From the NCBI RefSeq assembly GCF_019797765.1, contig NZ_CP081862.1, positions 3,410,001-3,474,000 on the forward strand: DNA of 64,000 nucleotides. Direction: 5' to 3'. This stretch comes from Cellulomonas sp. C5510. Its GTDB lineage: Bacteria > Actinomycetota > Actinomycetes > Actinomycetales > Cellulomonadaceae. Below the pieces are notes generated by a model. It was not told where the DNA came from and did not search any database. It worked only from the letters and a program-made list of their open reading frames with translations. A program made the translations under genes and the position numbers. Numbering within the stretch: position 1 is the first letter of the stretch; every line of letters starts with the position of its first letter. Positions 14,452-23,200 of the stretch are shown here, in pieces.

Positions 14452-16821
14452 ATGGCAGGGGGGCCGCGGCGCATGTCCATCGTCCGGGCCGTCGCGCTGC
14501 TGGTCGCGTACGTGCTCGTGGCCGGGGCGGGCGGTCTGCTGACCGCCGCGCTCGTGCTGCCCACCGTCGCGGTCGCGGACGGGACGACCGACCTCGCGAT
14601 CGAGGCGTTCGAGGACCTGCCGACCGAGCTCGAACGCCCGCCGCTGTCGCAGCGGTCGACGCTGCACGCCGCGGACGGCACGCAGCTCGCCGTGTTCTGG
14701 GCGGAGAACCGCGAGGTCGTCCCGCTCGACGCGATCGCCGAGCCGATGCGCGACGCCGTCGTCGCGACGGAGGACAAGCGGTTCTACCGCCACGGCGGCA
14801 TCGACCCCGAGGGCATGCTGCGCGCGTTCGTGCGGAACCTGCAGCACCCGCAGCGCACCGAGGGCGCGTCGACGCTCACGCAGCAGTACATCAAGAACGT
14901 CCTCGTCGAACGGGCGGTGCGGGAGGGCGACCTCGCCGCCGCCGACGCCGCCCGGGAGGCGAGCGGCGCCGAGGGCTACGCCCGCAAGCTCCGCGAGGCG
15001 AAGCTCGCGATCGCGCTCGAGAAGGAGCTGACCAAGGACCAGATCCTCGAGGCGTACCTCAACATCGCCCAGTTCGGGGTCAACACCTACGGGGTGCAGG
15101 CCGCGGCGGAGCGGTACTTCTCCAAGCCGGCGTCGGAGCTGACGTACCTCGAGGCCGCGACGATCGCGGGCATCACGCAGAGCCCCACGGCGACCGACCC
15201 GCTCCGCAACCCCGAGGCCGCCCGGGACCGCCGGGACGTCGTGCTGCGGCTGATGCGGCAGCAGGGGTACATCAGCCAGGCGGAGTACACCGAGGGCACC
15301 GCCACCACCCTGGAGGACACCCTGCGTCCCACCGACCCCGTCGTCGGCTGCATGGCGGCGGGGGCCGCGGTGCCGGGCTCCGGGTTCTTCTGCGACTACG
15401 TCACCAAGCTCATCCGCGACGACCCGGCGTTCGGCGAGACCGAGTCCGACCGCGTCGACCTGCTGTACCGCGGCGGCCTCACCATCACCACCACGCTCGA
15501 CCCGCGCGAGCAGGCGATCGCGGACGAGCAGGTGCGCGCCGGCGTGCCCGTCGACGACCCGTCCGGCGTCGCCACGGCCCTGGTGACGGTCGAGCCCGGC
15601 ACCGGGCGGATCACGTCGATGGCCCAGAACCGCGTCTACAACAACACCGAGGAGCACGGCGACCGCGAGACCGCCGTCAACTACTCCACGGACTTCCGCT
15701 ACGGCGGCGGCAGCGGGTTCCCGCCCGGCTCGACGTTCAAGCCGTTCACCCTCGCGCAGTGGCTGAAGCAGGGTCACAGCCTGTCCGAGACCGTGAACGC
15801 GACCCGGTTCTCCTACCGGTTCAGCGAGTTCTCCGCGCCCTGCACCGTGCTCGAGCCCAGCACCGAGTACCGGTTCGGCAACGCCGAGGGCTCCGGCGGC
15901 GTGATGTCGGTGCTCGACGCCACCCGGAACTCCGTGAACTCCGGGTACATCGCCATGGCCTCGCAGCTCGACCTCTGCGGGATCATGGACACGGCGACCT
16001 CGCTCGGCATCCACAAGGCCGGCGGGCGGTCGGGCGCCGGGCCGTTCGACCCGCTGCCGGCGAACGTGCTGGGCAGCCAGTCCGTCGCCCCGCTGTCGAT
16101 GGCGACCGCCTTCGCCGGCTTCGCCACCGGCGGCACGACCTGCACGCCCGTCGCGATCGCCTCCGTGGTCGACGCGCGCGGCGAGGAGCTGCCGGTCACG
16201 CCGTCCACCTGCACGCCCGCGCTCGAACCGCGGATCGCGAACGCCGTCAACCACGCGCTGCAGAACGTCTGGAGCGGCACGGCGAACACGGCCGCGCCGC
16301 CGTTCCCGGCCGCCGGCAAGACGGGCACGACCTCCCACAACGAGCACACGTGGTTCGTCGGCTACACACCCCTGCGGGCCACCGCCGTGTGGGTCGGGCA
16401 CGCCGAGGGGACCGTCCCGATGCAGGACGTCGTCATCAACGGCCGCTACATCCGCAACGTGTACGGGTCGTCCGTCGCGGTGCCCATCTGGACGGGCTTC
16501 ATGACGCGGACGCTCGAGGGGGTTCCCGTCCCGGGCTTCGCCCCCGCGGGCCAGGACGAGCTGCTCGGCCGGCAGGTGCCGGTCCCCTGGGTCGTGGGCC
16601 GGGACGAGGCGGGCGCGCGCGCGGCGCTCGTGGCCGCCGGGTTCCGCGTCGTGACGGGGCCGCCGGTGCCGTCCGACCTCGCTCCGGGCCGCGTGGCGCA
16701 GCAGAGCCGGTCGGGCTCGGCGACGGCAGGGTCGACCGTGACGCTGTCACCGTCCGCGGGTCCGGCGCCCGGGCCTCCCGCGGGCCCCGGACCGGCTCAG
16801 CCGGCCCCACCGACACCCTGA
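14452..16821 (+). CDS. Class A penicillin-binding protein with PASTA domain
   Basis: A 789-residue bifunctional cell-wall synthase. It has an N-terminal membrane anchor (about residues 10-36). The GT51 transglycosylase has catalytic Glu107 in ATEDKRFYRHGGID, then EGASTLTQQYIKN. The transpeptidase has the nucleophile Ser427 in GSTFKPF, the S-V-N triad and KTG at 623-625. One C-terminal PASTA domain spans about 707-768, followed by a Pro-rich end. It polymerises and crosslinks peptidoglycan outside the membrane. A TAGCGT box 6 nt before the ATG indicates a leaderless transcript. Confidence 0.95.
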   Translation: MAGGPRRMSIVRAVALLVAYVLVAGAGGLLTAALVLPTVAVADGTTDLAIEAFEDLPTELERPPLSQRSTLHAADGTQLAVFWAENREVVPLDAIAEPMRDAVVATEDKRFYRHGGIDPEGMLRAFVRNLQHPQRTEGASTLTQQYIKNVLVERAVREGDLAAADAAREASGAEGYARKLREAKLAIALEKELTKDQILEAYLNIAQFGVNTYGVQAAAERYFSKPASELTYLEAATIAGITQSPTATDPLRNPEAARDRRDVVLRLMRQQGYISQAEYTEGTATTLEDTLRPTDPVVGCMAAGAAVPGSGFFCDYVTKLIRDDPAFGETESDRVDLLYRGGLTITTTLDPREQAIADEQVRAGVPVDDPSGVATALVTVEPGTGRITSMAQNRVYNNTEEHGDRETAVNYSTDFRYGGGSGFPPGSTFKPFTLAQWLKQGHSLSETVNATRFSYRFSEFSAPCTVLEPSTEYRFGNAEGSGGVMSVLDATRNSVNSGYIAMASQLDLCGIMDTATSLGIHKAGGRSGAGPFDPLPANVLGSQSVAPLSMATAFAGFATGGTTCTPVAIASVVDARGEELPVTPSTCTPALEPRIANAVNHALQNVWSGTANTAAPPFPAAGKTGTTSHNEHTWFVGYTPLRATAVWVGHAEGTVPMQDVVINGRYIRNVYGSSVAVPIWTGFMTRTLEGVPVPGFAPAGQDELLGRQVPVPWVVGRDEAGARAALVAAGFRVVTGPPVPSDLAPGRVAQQSRSGSATAGSTVTLSPSAGPAPGPPAGPGPAQPAPPTP

Positions 16822-16864
16822 CGCCGAGGCGCCGAGGCCCGGCCGGTTCGGGCCGTCGCGGCGC

Positions 16865-17026
16865 TCAGGCCGTCGCGGCCAGGGGCGCGGGCTCGTCCGC
16901 CAGCACGACCACCAGGTCGTCACCGGTCGCGTCGTCCACGACGACCACCGCCCGGGTGCCGCAGACGCACAGGAGCTCGACGCCGTCCGCGTCGTCGAAC
17001 CAGGTGCACACGTGCCGCTCGTCCAT
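16865..17026 (-). CDS. Small acidic protein with C-x-C, unknown
   Basis: A 53-residue protein beginning at the ATG 17026. It contains HVCTWFDD, then LLCVCGTRAVVVVDD, and is rich in Asp and Val. Three cysteines could bind a metal, but this is not shown. The main evidence that it is real is a TACCGT box 7 nt before the ATG, matching the leaderless promoters of its neighbours, and consistent high-GC third codon positions. No known family is recognised. It converges on the PBP gene. Confidence 0.55.
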   Translation of the reverse strand: MDERHVCTWFDDADGVELLCVCGTRAVVVVDDATGDDLVVVLADEPAPLAATA

Positions 17027-17183
17027 GTGCACGACGGTACGCACGACCACCGACACGACCGCACTGCGACCCCCGCGTGTCGCGATCTGCCGCACGACGA
17101 CGCGGTGCGCCCGCTCCGCTCAGGACGCGGGACCCGCGGCCGATGGGGACCAGGAGCACCTCGGGGGAAGGAGTACGGCCGGC

Positions 17184-17807
17184 ATGGGCGTGGACGGCAT
17201 CGCGGCGATCGGCCAGCGCATCGCGGCCATCCAGGCGACCCTCGGGTCGTTCGCGCCGGCGACCACCACCACGACGGCGGCGACCACGTCGACCACGTCG
17301 GGCACCGACTTCGCGCGCGCCCTCGAGCTCGCCGTCGCGGGCACCGGTGCCGGGCCGGCCGCCGGAGCGGGCGCGGTGCCCGGGCCCTCCGGGGCGTCCG
17401 GCACGCTCACCGCCGACGGGGTGCCCACGGAGCTCGCGGCGTACGGCAACGGCCGCATCCCGGCGGCGGCCCTCGCCGAGGTCGACGGCACCGGGCACCG
17501 GCTGTGGGCCCCCGCGGCGGACGCCCTGGAGCGCCTGCGCGCCGACGCCGCCCGCGCGGGCGTGACCGTCGGGATCACCGACTCGTACCGGTCCTACGAG
17601 GCGCAGGTGGACGTCGCGGCGCGCAAGGGCCTGTACTCGCAGGGCGGCCTGGCGGCGGTGCCGGGCACGAGCGACCACGGCTGGGGCATGGCGGTCGACC
17701 TGGACCTCGACGACGCAGCCCAGTCCTGGATGCGGGCGAACGCCGGCCGCTACGGCTTCGTCGAGGACACCCCGCGCGAGCCGTGGCACTGGGCGTACCA
17801 AGCCTGA
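17184..17807 (+). CDS. M15-family D-Ala-D-Ala carboxypeptidase-like protein
   Basis: A 207-residue protein. The C-terminal half is a VanY/M15 peptidase: SYRSYEAQ, the zinc site GTSDHGWGMAVDLDLD (His165, Asp172) and EPWHWAY (His202). The first 50 residues lack a signal peptide but read GIAAIGQRIAAIQATLGSF, a Thr-rich linker, then TDFARALELA. From memory, this pattern resembles the start of actinobacterial flagellar muramidase-type proteins, so export by the flagellar system is possible (inference). GGGGGAAGGAG precedes the ATG. No flagellar genes are in the window. Confidence 0.82.
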   Translation: MGVDGIAAIGQRIAAIQATLGSFAPATTTTTAATTSTTSGTDFARALELAVAGTGAGPAAGAGAVPGPSGASGTLTADGVPTELAAYGNGRIPAAALAEVDGTGHRLWAPAADALERLRADAARAGVTVGITDSYRSYEAQVDVAARKGLYSQGGLAAVPGTSDHGWGMAVDLDLDDAAQSWMRANAGRYGFVEDTPREPWHWAYQA

Positions 17808-17817
17808 GCCGGACGGG

Positions 17818-18261
17818 TCAGGCGTCGTCCCGCCGGACGGCGCGGGCGCCGAGGTCCCACGGCTGGAACTCCCGCTCCCGCTCGGTGCGCACCCGCGGTG
17901 CGGGCTCGGTGCGGACGCGCGGCGCGTCGTCGACGGGCGTGCCCTCGCCGAGCAGCACGTCCTCCAGCGGCCGGTAGCGGAACTCCGCCTGGCGCCGGTA
18001 CCGCTCGATCCAGAGCGTCATGAGGTCGAACACCTCGGTCTCCAGGTGCACCCACCGGCGCTGCGCCTCGCGGCGCCTGCTGACGAGCCCGGCGTCCTCG
18101 AGCACGCGCAGGTGCTTCGACACCGCCTGGGTGGTGACGTCGTACGGGGCCGCGAGCTCGCCCACCGTCGCGTCGCCGGACGCGAGCCGGGCGACGACGT
18201 CGCGGCGCAGCGGGTCCGCGAGCGCCGCGAACACCTGGGAGAGCCGGTCGTCGCCGGGCAC
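17818..18261 (-). CDS. ArsR-type winged-helix regulator
   Basis: A 147-residue protein. Residues 8-80 form the winged helix: FAALADPLRRDVVARLASG, the recognition helix region TTQAVSKHLRVLEDAGLVSRR and the wing. The C-terminal extension is Arg/Glu-rich. No Cys metal site is visible, so it belongs to the metal-independent ArsR/GntR-like group often divergent from enzymes. GGAGGAGG precedes the GTG. It is divergent from the CE1758-type monooxygenase at 18456, which it likely represses together with itself. Confidence 0.85.
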   Translation of the reverse strand: MPGDDRLSQVFAALADPLRRDVVARLASGDATVGELAAPYDVTTQAVSKHLRVLEDAGLVSRRREAQRRWVHLETEVFDLMTLWIERYRRQAEFRYRPLEDVLLGEGTPVDDAPRVRTEPAPRVRTEREREFQPWDLGARAVRRDDA

Positions 18262-18324
18262 GGATCCTCCTCCGACGGCCGGTGCGGGTCGTCCGCGAGG
18301 CTGCCACGCACGCCCGCCGGTGGT

Positions 18325-18412
18325 CAACCGCCCGGTTGCGGACGAGTGGCGCTCGCACCTCGCGGGACCTTCGTCCCGGTGGACGGAATAGATCGACGAC
18401 GCGCCCGGTTGC
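18325..18412. promoter_or_regulatory. Divergent operator region
   Basis: CAACCG-CC-CGGTTG at 18325-18338 is a perfect dyad. Its half GCCCGGTTGC recurs at 18330-18339 and 18403-18412, 73 bp apart. A further weak dyad ATGC-AAAC-GCAT lies near 18425-18436. The region separates the ArsR-type gene from the monooxygenase pair and is the natural place for its operators. Confidence 0.5.
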
Positions 18413-18455
18413 AGCGCCATGTACATGCAAACGCATCGAGTTTGAGGAGCGCGAG

Positions 18456-19655
18456 ATGCAGTTCGGAGTCTTCACGGTCAGCGACATCACGCCTGACCCC
18501 ACGACGGGCCGCACGCCCGACGACACCGAGCGTGTCCGCTCGATCCTCGCGATCGCGGAGCACGCGGAGGAGGTCGGCCTCGACGTCTTCGCGACCGGCG
18601 AGCACCACAACCCGCCGTTCGTCGCGTCGTCCCCCACCACCCTGCTCGGCTACCTGGCCGCCCGCACGCAGCGCATCGTGCTGTCCACCGCGACCACGCT
18701 GATCACCACCAACGACCCGGTCCGCCTGGCCGAGGAGTACGCGATGCTCCAGGTCGTCTCCGACGGCCGGATGGACCTCATGATGGGCCGCGGCAACACC
18801 GGCCCCGTCTACCCGTGGTTCGGCCAGGACATCCGCCAGGGCATCCCGCTGGCCATCGAGAACTACGCCCTGCTGCGCCGCCTCTGGGAGGAGGACGTCG
18901 TGGACTGGGAGGGCAAGTTCCGCACCCCGCTCCAGGGCTTCACCTCGACCCCGCGCCCGCTGGACGGCGTCCCGCCGTTCGTGTGGCACGGCTCGATCCG
19001 CAGCCCCGAGATCGCGGAGCAGGCCGCCTACTACGGCGACGGGTTCTTCCACAACAACATCTTCTGGCCGATGAGCCACACGAAGCAGATGGTCCAGTTC
19101 TACCGGCAGCGGTTCGAGCACTACGGCCACGGCCGGGCGGACCAGGCGATCGTGGGCCTCGGCGGCCAGGTGTTCATGCGGAAGAACTCGCAGGACGCCG
19201 TCGACGAGTTCCGGCCGTACTTCGACAACGCGCCGGTGTACGGCCACGGGCCGTCCCTGGAGGACTTCTCCGCCCAGACCCCGCTCACCGTCGGCTCGCC
19301 GCAGCAGGTCATCGACCGCTACGCCGCCATGCGGCACGAGGTCGGCGCCTACCAGCGGCAGCTGTTCCTCATCGACCACGCGGGCCTGCCGCTGAAGACG
19401 GTGCTCGAGCAGCTCGACATCCTCGGCGGCGAGGTCGTGCCGGTGCTCCGCAAGGAGATGGAGTCCGACCGCCCCGCGCACGTGCCGTCCGACCCGCCGA
19501 GCCACGCCGAGCGCGTCGCGGCCGCCCGCGCGGCCGGCGAGGTGCACGCCCAGCCCGTCGCGGCCGCCGACCACTGGACCGGCAGGACCGCCGAGGACGA
19601 CGCCGCCGCCGCGGACGCGGTGACCGCCCGCCCCGGTGCCGCCTTCGGCCTCTGA
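18456..19655 (+). CDS. CE1758-type FMN-dependent luciferase-like monooxygenase
   Basis: A 399-residue TIM-barrel flavin monooxygenase. Marks include the N-terminal QFGVFTVSDIT, the active-site segment FATGEHHNPPFVASSP, GRMDLMMGRGN and LIDHAGLPLKT. It matches the CE1758 subgroup, whose genes are normally followed by a CE1759 flavin reductase, as here at 19788. The substrate is unknown; uptake of reduced FMN from the partner is expected. GAGGAG lies 6 nt before the ATG. The last 60 residues are an Ala-rich tail outside the usual domain. Confidence 0.88.
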   Translation: MQFGVFTVSDITPDPTTGRTPDDTERVRSILAIAEHAEEVGLDVFATGEHHNPPFVASSPTTLLGYLAARTQRIVLSTATTLITTNDPVRLAEEYAMLQVVSDGRMDLMMGRGNTGPVYPWFGQDIRQGIPLAIENYALLRRLWEEDVVDWEGKFRTPLQGFTSTPRPLDGVPPFVWHGSIRSPEIAEQAAYYGDGFFHNNIFWPMSHTKQMVQFYRQRFEHYGHGRADQAIVGLGGQVFMRKNSQDAVDEFRPYFDNAPVYGHGPSLEDFSAQTPLTVGSPQQVIDRYAAMRHEVGAYQRQLFLIDHAGLPLKTVLEQLDILGGEVVPVLRKEMESDRPAHVPSDPPSHAERVAAARAAGEVHAQPVAAADHWTGRTAEDDAAAADAVTARPGAAFGL

Positions 19656-19787
19656 TCCCGCATCCCGGACAGCCGGGAACACCCCCGCCGGGCGGGAGGT
19701 TCGACGCAGTGGGCGCCCTCCGGGGCACCCCGCACCGCCTCCCGCCCGGCACCCGCACCGCCGTCACGGCACCAAGGAGCCACCCCC

Positions 19788-20408
19788 ATGACCCAGCGCA
19801 CGATCGTCGCGCTGTCGGCCGGACTCGGCCGCCCGTCGTCCACCCGCCTGCTCGCCGACCGGCTCGCCGAGGCGACCGCGACCGGGCTCGCGGACCGCGG
19901 CGACCTCGCGGAGGTCCGCGTCGTCGAGCTGCGCGACCACGCCCACGAGATCGTCGACGCGATGCTCACCGGCTTCCCGCCGCCCGCGCTCGCCGGGGTG
20001 ATCGAGGCCGTCACCGGCGCGGACGCGGTCATCGCCGTGACACCGCTGTTCACCACGACGTACTCCGGCCTGTTCAAGTCGTTCGTCGACGTGCTCGACA
20101 AGGACGCGCTCGTCGGGATGCCGGTGCTGCTCGGCGCGACCGGCGGCACCGCCCGGCACTCGCTGGCGCTCGAGTACTCGATCCGCCCGCTGTTCACCTA
20201 CCTGCGGGCCGACGTCGCGACCACGTCGGTGTTCGCCGCGACCGACGACTGGGCGTCGGGCTCGACCGCCGGCGAGCCGAACCCGCTGCCGGCGCGCATC
20301 CGCCGCGCGGGAGCCGAGCTCGCCGCCACGGTCGCCGCCCGCGGGCCGCGCGGGCCGCAGGACCCGTTCGCCGGCGCGCCGAGCTTCGCGGACCTCCTCG
20401 GCGGCTGA
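19788..20408 (+). CDS. CE1759-type FMN reductase
   Basis: A 206-residue flavodoxin-fold NAD(P)H:FMN reductase. The phosphate loop is SAGLGRPSSTRLLAD at the N terminus, and the central TPLFTTTYSGLFKSFVD segment is typical of the NADPH-dependent FMN reductase family. It should supply reduced FMN to the upstream monooxygenase. The two genes are 132 nt apart, with a Shine-Dalgarno AAGGAG before this ATG, and likely one transcript under the ArsR-type regulator. Confidence 0.87.
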   Translation: MTQRTIVALSAGLGRPSSTRLLADRLAEATATGLADRGDLAEVRVVELRDHAHEIVDAMLTGFPPPALAGVIEAVTGADAVIAVTPLFTTTYSGLFKSFVDVLDKDALVGMPVLLGATGGTARHSLALEYSIRPLFTYLRADVATTSVFAATDDWASGSTAGEPNPLPARIRRAGAELAATVAARGPRGPQDPFAGAPSFADLLGG

Positions 20409-20457
20409 GCCGGGAGGTCAGCACGACGCCGGCCCCGGTCGGCCGACCGGGAGCGCG

Positions 20458-22716
20458 TCAGGCCCGCGTCAGCAGCAGCAGCGTCGCGTCGTCGTCCGAA
20501 CCCGGGCCCGGGCCGCGCAGCCGGAGGGCGAGGTCCGCGAGCCCTCCGGCGCACGGGCGGCCGACGCGCTCGACGGCGCGCTCCATCGCGACGCGGAGCG
20601 ACTCACCCCGCCGCTCGATCAGGCCGTCGGTCAGCAGCAGCAGCGCGTCGCCCGGCTCGAGCACCAGCGTCTCCGACCGCGGGTCGCCCTCCAGCAGGCC
20701 CACCAGCGGCGAGCCCAGCGGCCGGCGCCAGGCCGCGGTCCCGTCCGCGCGCACCACCAGCGGCGGCAGGTGCCCGGCCGACGCGTGCTCGACGACGCCG
20801 GTCGCCGGGTCGAGCACGGCGAGCGCCAGCGTGGCCATCTGACCCGGCAGGATCCAGCGCGCCAGCCGGCCGACACGACCGAGCACCACCGCCGGGGGCG
20901 CCGAGTCCAGCAGGTACGCGCGGACGGCGTTGCGGAGCTGCCCCATGGCCGCGGCCGCGGGCAGCCCGTGCCCGGTCACGTCGCCGACGGCCAGCGCCAG
21001 CCGTCCGTCCGCGAGCACCAGGCCGTCGTACCAGTCGCCGCCCACCTGGCCGGTGCCCGCCGGCTCGTACCGGGCGTCCACCGCCCAGCCGGGCACCGCG
21101 GGCAGCGTCGGCGGCAGCAGGGTCCGCTGCAGGGCACGGGCGGCGCCGACCTCGACCTGCCCCCGCCGGAACAGCGCCTCGACGAGGTGGCTGCGCAGGT
21201 CGGCCGCGTTGCCCGCGTGGCGGTCGTCCCACGGCTGCGACCGGCCGCGCACGTGCTCCCGCCACAGGGCGAAGGACGTCCGCGGGCCCAGCCGCACGCC
21301 TCCCTCCTCCCGGACCTCGACCTTGCCGTGCGGGTCGCCGCCCCAGTCGACCGTCCGCACGACCTCGTCGCGCACCCAGACCACCGTCCCGCCGTCCGGC
21401 AGCGCGAACGCGACCACCCCGGCGACGCCGGGCACCTGCGGCGCACCCGGCTCCTCCGCGAGCCGGTCCGTCGCCACGACGCCGTCGCCGAGGGCGCTGC
21501 CCCAGGACGCGAGCCGGTGGCAGGACGCCTCGTCGGGGACGCGGCCGCGCGTCGCGAGATCTCCCCCGGCGCACACGACGACGCCGTCCGCAGGCACCAG
21601 GTCGAGCAGGTCGCCGGTGCGGGTCAGCGCCTGCGCGAGCCGGACGTCCTCGTCCCGGCTCGCGGCCACCAGGCGCGCCAGCACGCCCGACGCGCGGCGG
21701 GACTCCGCGAGCAGGTCCTGCTCGACCTGCGCCACCAGGCGCGCGGACAGCGCCACGCCGAGGAACTCGGAGGCTGCCCTGACGCCGTACGACGGCGCGT
21801 GCGGGCCGGCGTAGTGGTGGCAGGCGACCATGCCCCACAGCCGGCCGTCCCGCAGCAGGGAGATCGACATCGACGCGCGCACGCCCATGGTCCGGAGGTA
21901 CTCGCAGTGGATCGGCGAGACGCTGCGCAGCGTCGCGTACGTCAGGTCCAGCGGGCGCCCGCTCAGCGGCTCGTCGGTGGGCACCACCGGGACGGGCGCG
22001 TAGTCGACGTCCGAGATCAGCCGGATCCAGCTCTTCTCGTACATCGCGCGCGCCTGCGGCGGGATGTCGGAGGCCGGGTAGTGCAGGCCCAGGAACGGCT
22101 CGAGGTCGTCCCGGCGGGCCTCGGCGACCACCTCGCCGTTGTACTCCGCGTCGAACCGGTAGACCATCACGCGGTCGAAGCCCGTCAGCCGCCGCACGTG
22201 CCGGGCGGCCTGGTCGTACAGCCCGTCGAGCGTGCCGGTCCGGTTCAGGTCGGCGATCGCGTCCCGGACCAGCTCGTACGTGCTCCCGTACGTCAGGGGC
22301 CGCGGGCCGTCCGCGGGCTCGAGCTCGACGACGAACACCGGTCCCGGGTCGGCGGCCGTGGCGGGCGGCGGTCGGTGCACCACGACGTCCATGACCACCG
22401 CGCGGTCGCCGGCGCCGACCTGCACCAGACCGGGGTTGCGGGTGCGGTGGTCCGCGAGCGCGGCGACCTGCTCCAGCACCACACGCGCGGCGGGCTCCCC
22501 CAGCACCTCCGGGAGCGACCGGCCGAGCACCCCGTCGACGCCCGGGCCGAGCAGCGCCGTCGCGTTCGCGGAGCACTGGAGGACGACGGCGCCGGCCTCG
22601 CGCACCACCAGCAGGTAGCCGCGCGGCTGCACCGAGCCGGGGATGTGGATGGGCTCGCGCGCGCAGTTGTCGAGGTCGATCGGTTCCCCGGGAGGGACGA
22701 GGGTGTACTCCGTCAC
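20458..22716 (-). CDS. Bacteriophytochrome fused to PP2C-type phosphatase
   Basis: A 752-residue photoreceptor. Cys18 in DLDNCAREPIHIPGSVQP is the biliverdin attachment site of bacteriophytochromes. The PAS_2-GAF core carries YPASDIPPQAR (Asp217), SPIHCEY (His270) and CHHY (His300), with spacings of 53 and 30 residues that equal those of Deinococcus BphP. The PHY tongue is visible as W-G-G-D-P and P-R-T-S-F. The output (about 525-752) is a SpoIIE/PP2C serine phosphatase with metal Asp561 in GGDWYDG and Asp579 in GDVTGHG, not a kinase. Red/far-red light should tune dephosphorylation of an anti-sigma antagonist (inference). No heme oxygenase gene is in the window. Confidence 0.92.
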   Translation of the reverse strand: MTEYTLVPPGEPIDLDNCAREPIHIPGSVQPRGYLLVVREAGAVVLQCSANATALLGPGVDGVLGRSLPEVLGEPAARVVLEQVAALADHRTRNPGLVQVGAGDRAVVMDVVVHRPPPATAADPGPVFVVELEPADGPRPLTYGSTYELVRDAIADLNRTGTLDGLYDQAARHVRRLTGFDRVMVYRFDAEYNGEVVAEARRDDLEPFLGLHYPASDIPPQARAMYEKSWIRLISDVDYAPVPVVPTDEPLSGRPLDLTYATLRSVSPIHCEYLRTMGVRASMSISLLRDGRLWGMVACHHYAGPHAPSYGVRAASEFLGVALSARLVAQVEQDLLAESRRASGVLARLVAASRDEDVRLAQALTRTGDLLDLVPADGVVVCAGGDLATRGRVPDEASCHRLASWGSALGDGVVATDRLAEEPGAPQVPGVAGVVAFALPDGGTVVWVRDEVVRTVDWGGDPHGKVEVREEGGVRLGPRTSFALWREHVRGRSQPWDDRHAGNAADLRSHLVEALFRRGQVEVGAARALQRTLLPPTLPAVPGWAVDARYEPAGTGQVGGDWYDGLVLADGRLALAVGDVTGHGLPAAAAMGQLRNAVRAYLLDSAPPAVVLGRVGRLARWILPGQMATLALAVLDPATGVVEHASAGHLPPLVVRADGTAAWRRPLGSPLVGLLEGDPRSETLVLEPGDALLLLTDGLIERRGESLRVAMERAVERVGRPCAGGLADLALRLRGPGPGSDDDATLLLLTRA

Positions 22717-22822
22717 CCACCCCCCTCTCGCGGGCCCGGCGCGGCCGGGCGTCATCCCGGCACCCGACGACGAGGCCACCGCCGACCCTCGCAAACGGGT
22801 CGTCCCGTCGCAAGTGCGGCGG

Positions 22823-23200
22823 TCACCGGCCCGCGAGCGCCATCACCGCGGTGCCGGCGGCGGCCGCCGCGACCGTCAGCACGGCGGTGCCGAGCAGGTT
22901 GGCCACCGCCCGGCCCCGCTCGCCCGCCTGCACGAGCCGCACCGTCTCGACCGCGGCGGCGGAGAACGTCGTGTAGCCGCCGCAGAACCCGGTCGCGAGC
23001 AGGAGCTGCCACGTCGCGGGCAGCCCGAGGTAGACGTGCGCGCCCGCCACCAGGCCGATGAGGAACGAGCCGGTCACGTTGACGGTCACCGTCGCGACCG
23101 GCAGCACCGTCCGGCCCCGCGCCCGGATGGTGCCGTCCACCCAGAACCGCGCCGCGGCGCCCGCCCCTCCGGCGAAGGCGACGAGCAGGGCGCCCGTCAC
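22823..23200 (-). CDS. crcB: Fluoride channel CrcB/FluC, second copy
   Basis: A 125-residue four-helix membrane protein. The signature GFCGGYTTFSAAAVE contains the G-G-x-T-T-F-S fluoride/sodium region, and N-V-T-G-S-F-L-I-G-L provides the pore Asn. FluC channels export fluoride as dual-topology dimers. Its GTG overlaps the stop of the upstream paralogue (GTGA), so the two subunits are made together and may form a heterodimer, as in other Gram-positives with paired genes. Confidence 0.9.
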   Translation of the reverse strand: MTGALLVAFAGGAGAAARFWVDGTIRARGRTVLPVATVTVNVTGSFLIGLVAGAHVYLGLPATWQLLLATGFCGGYTTFSAAAVETVRLVQAGERGRAVANLLGTAVLTVAAAAAGTAVMALAGR

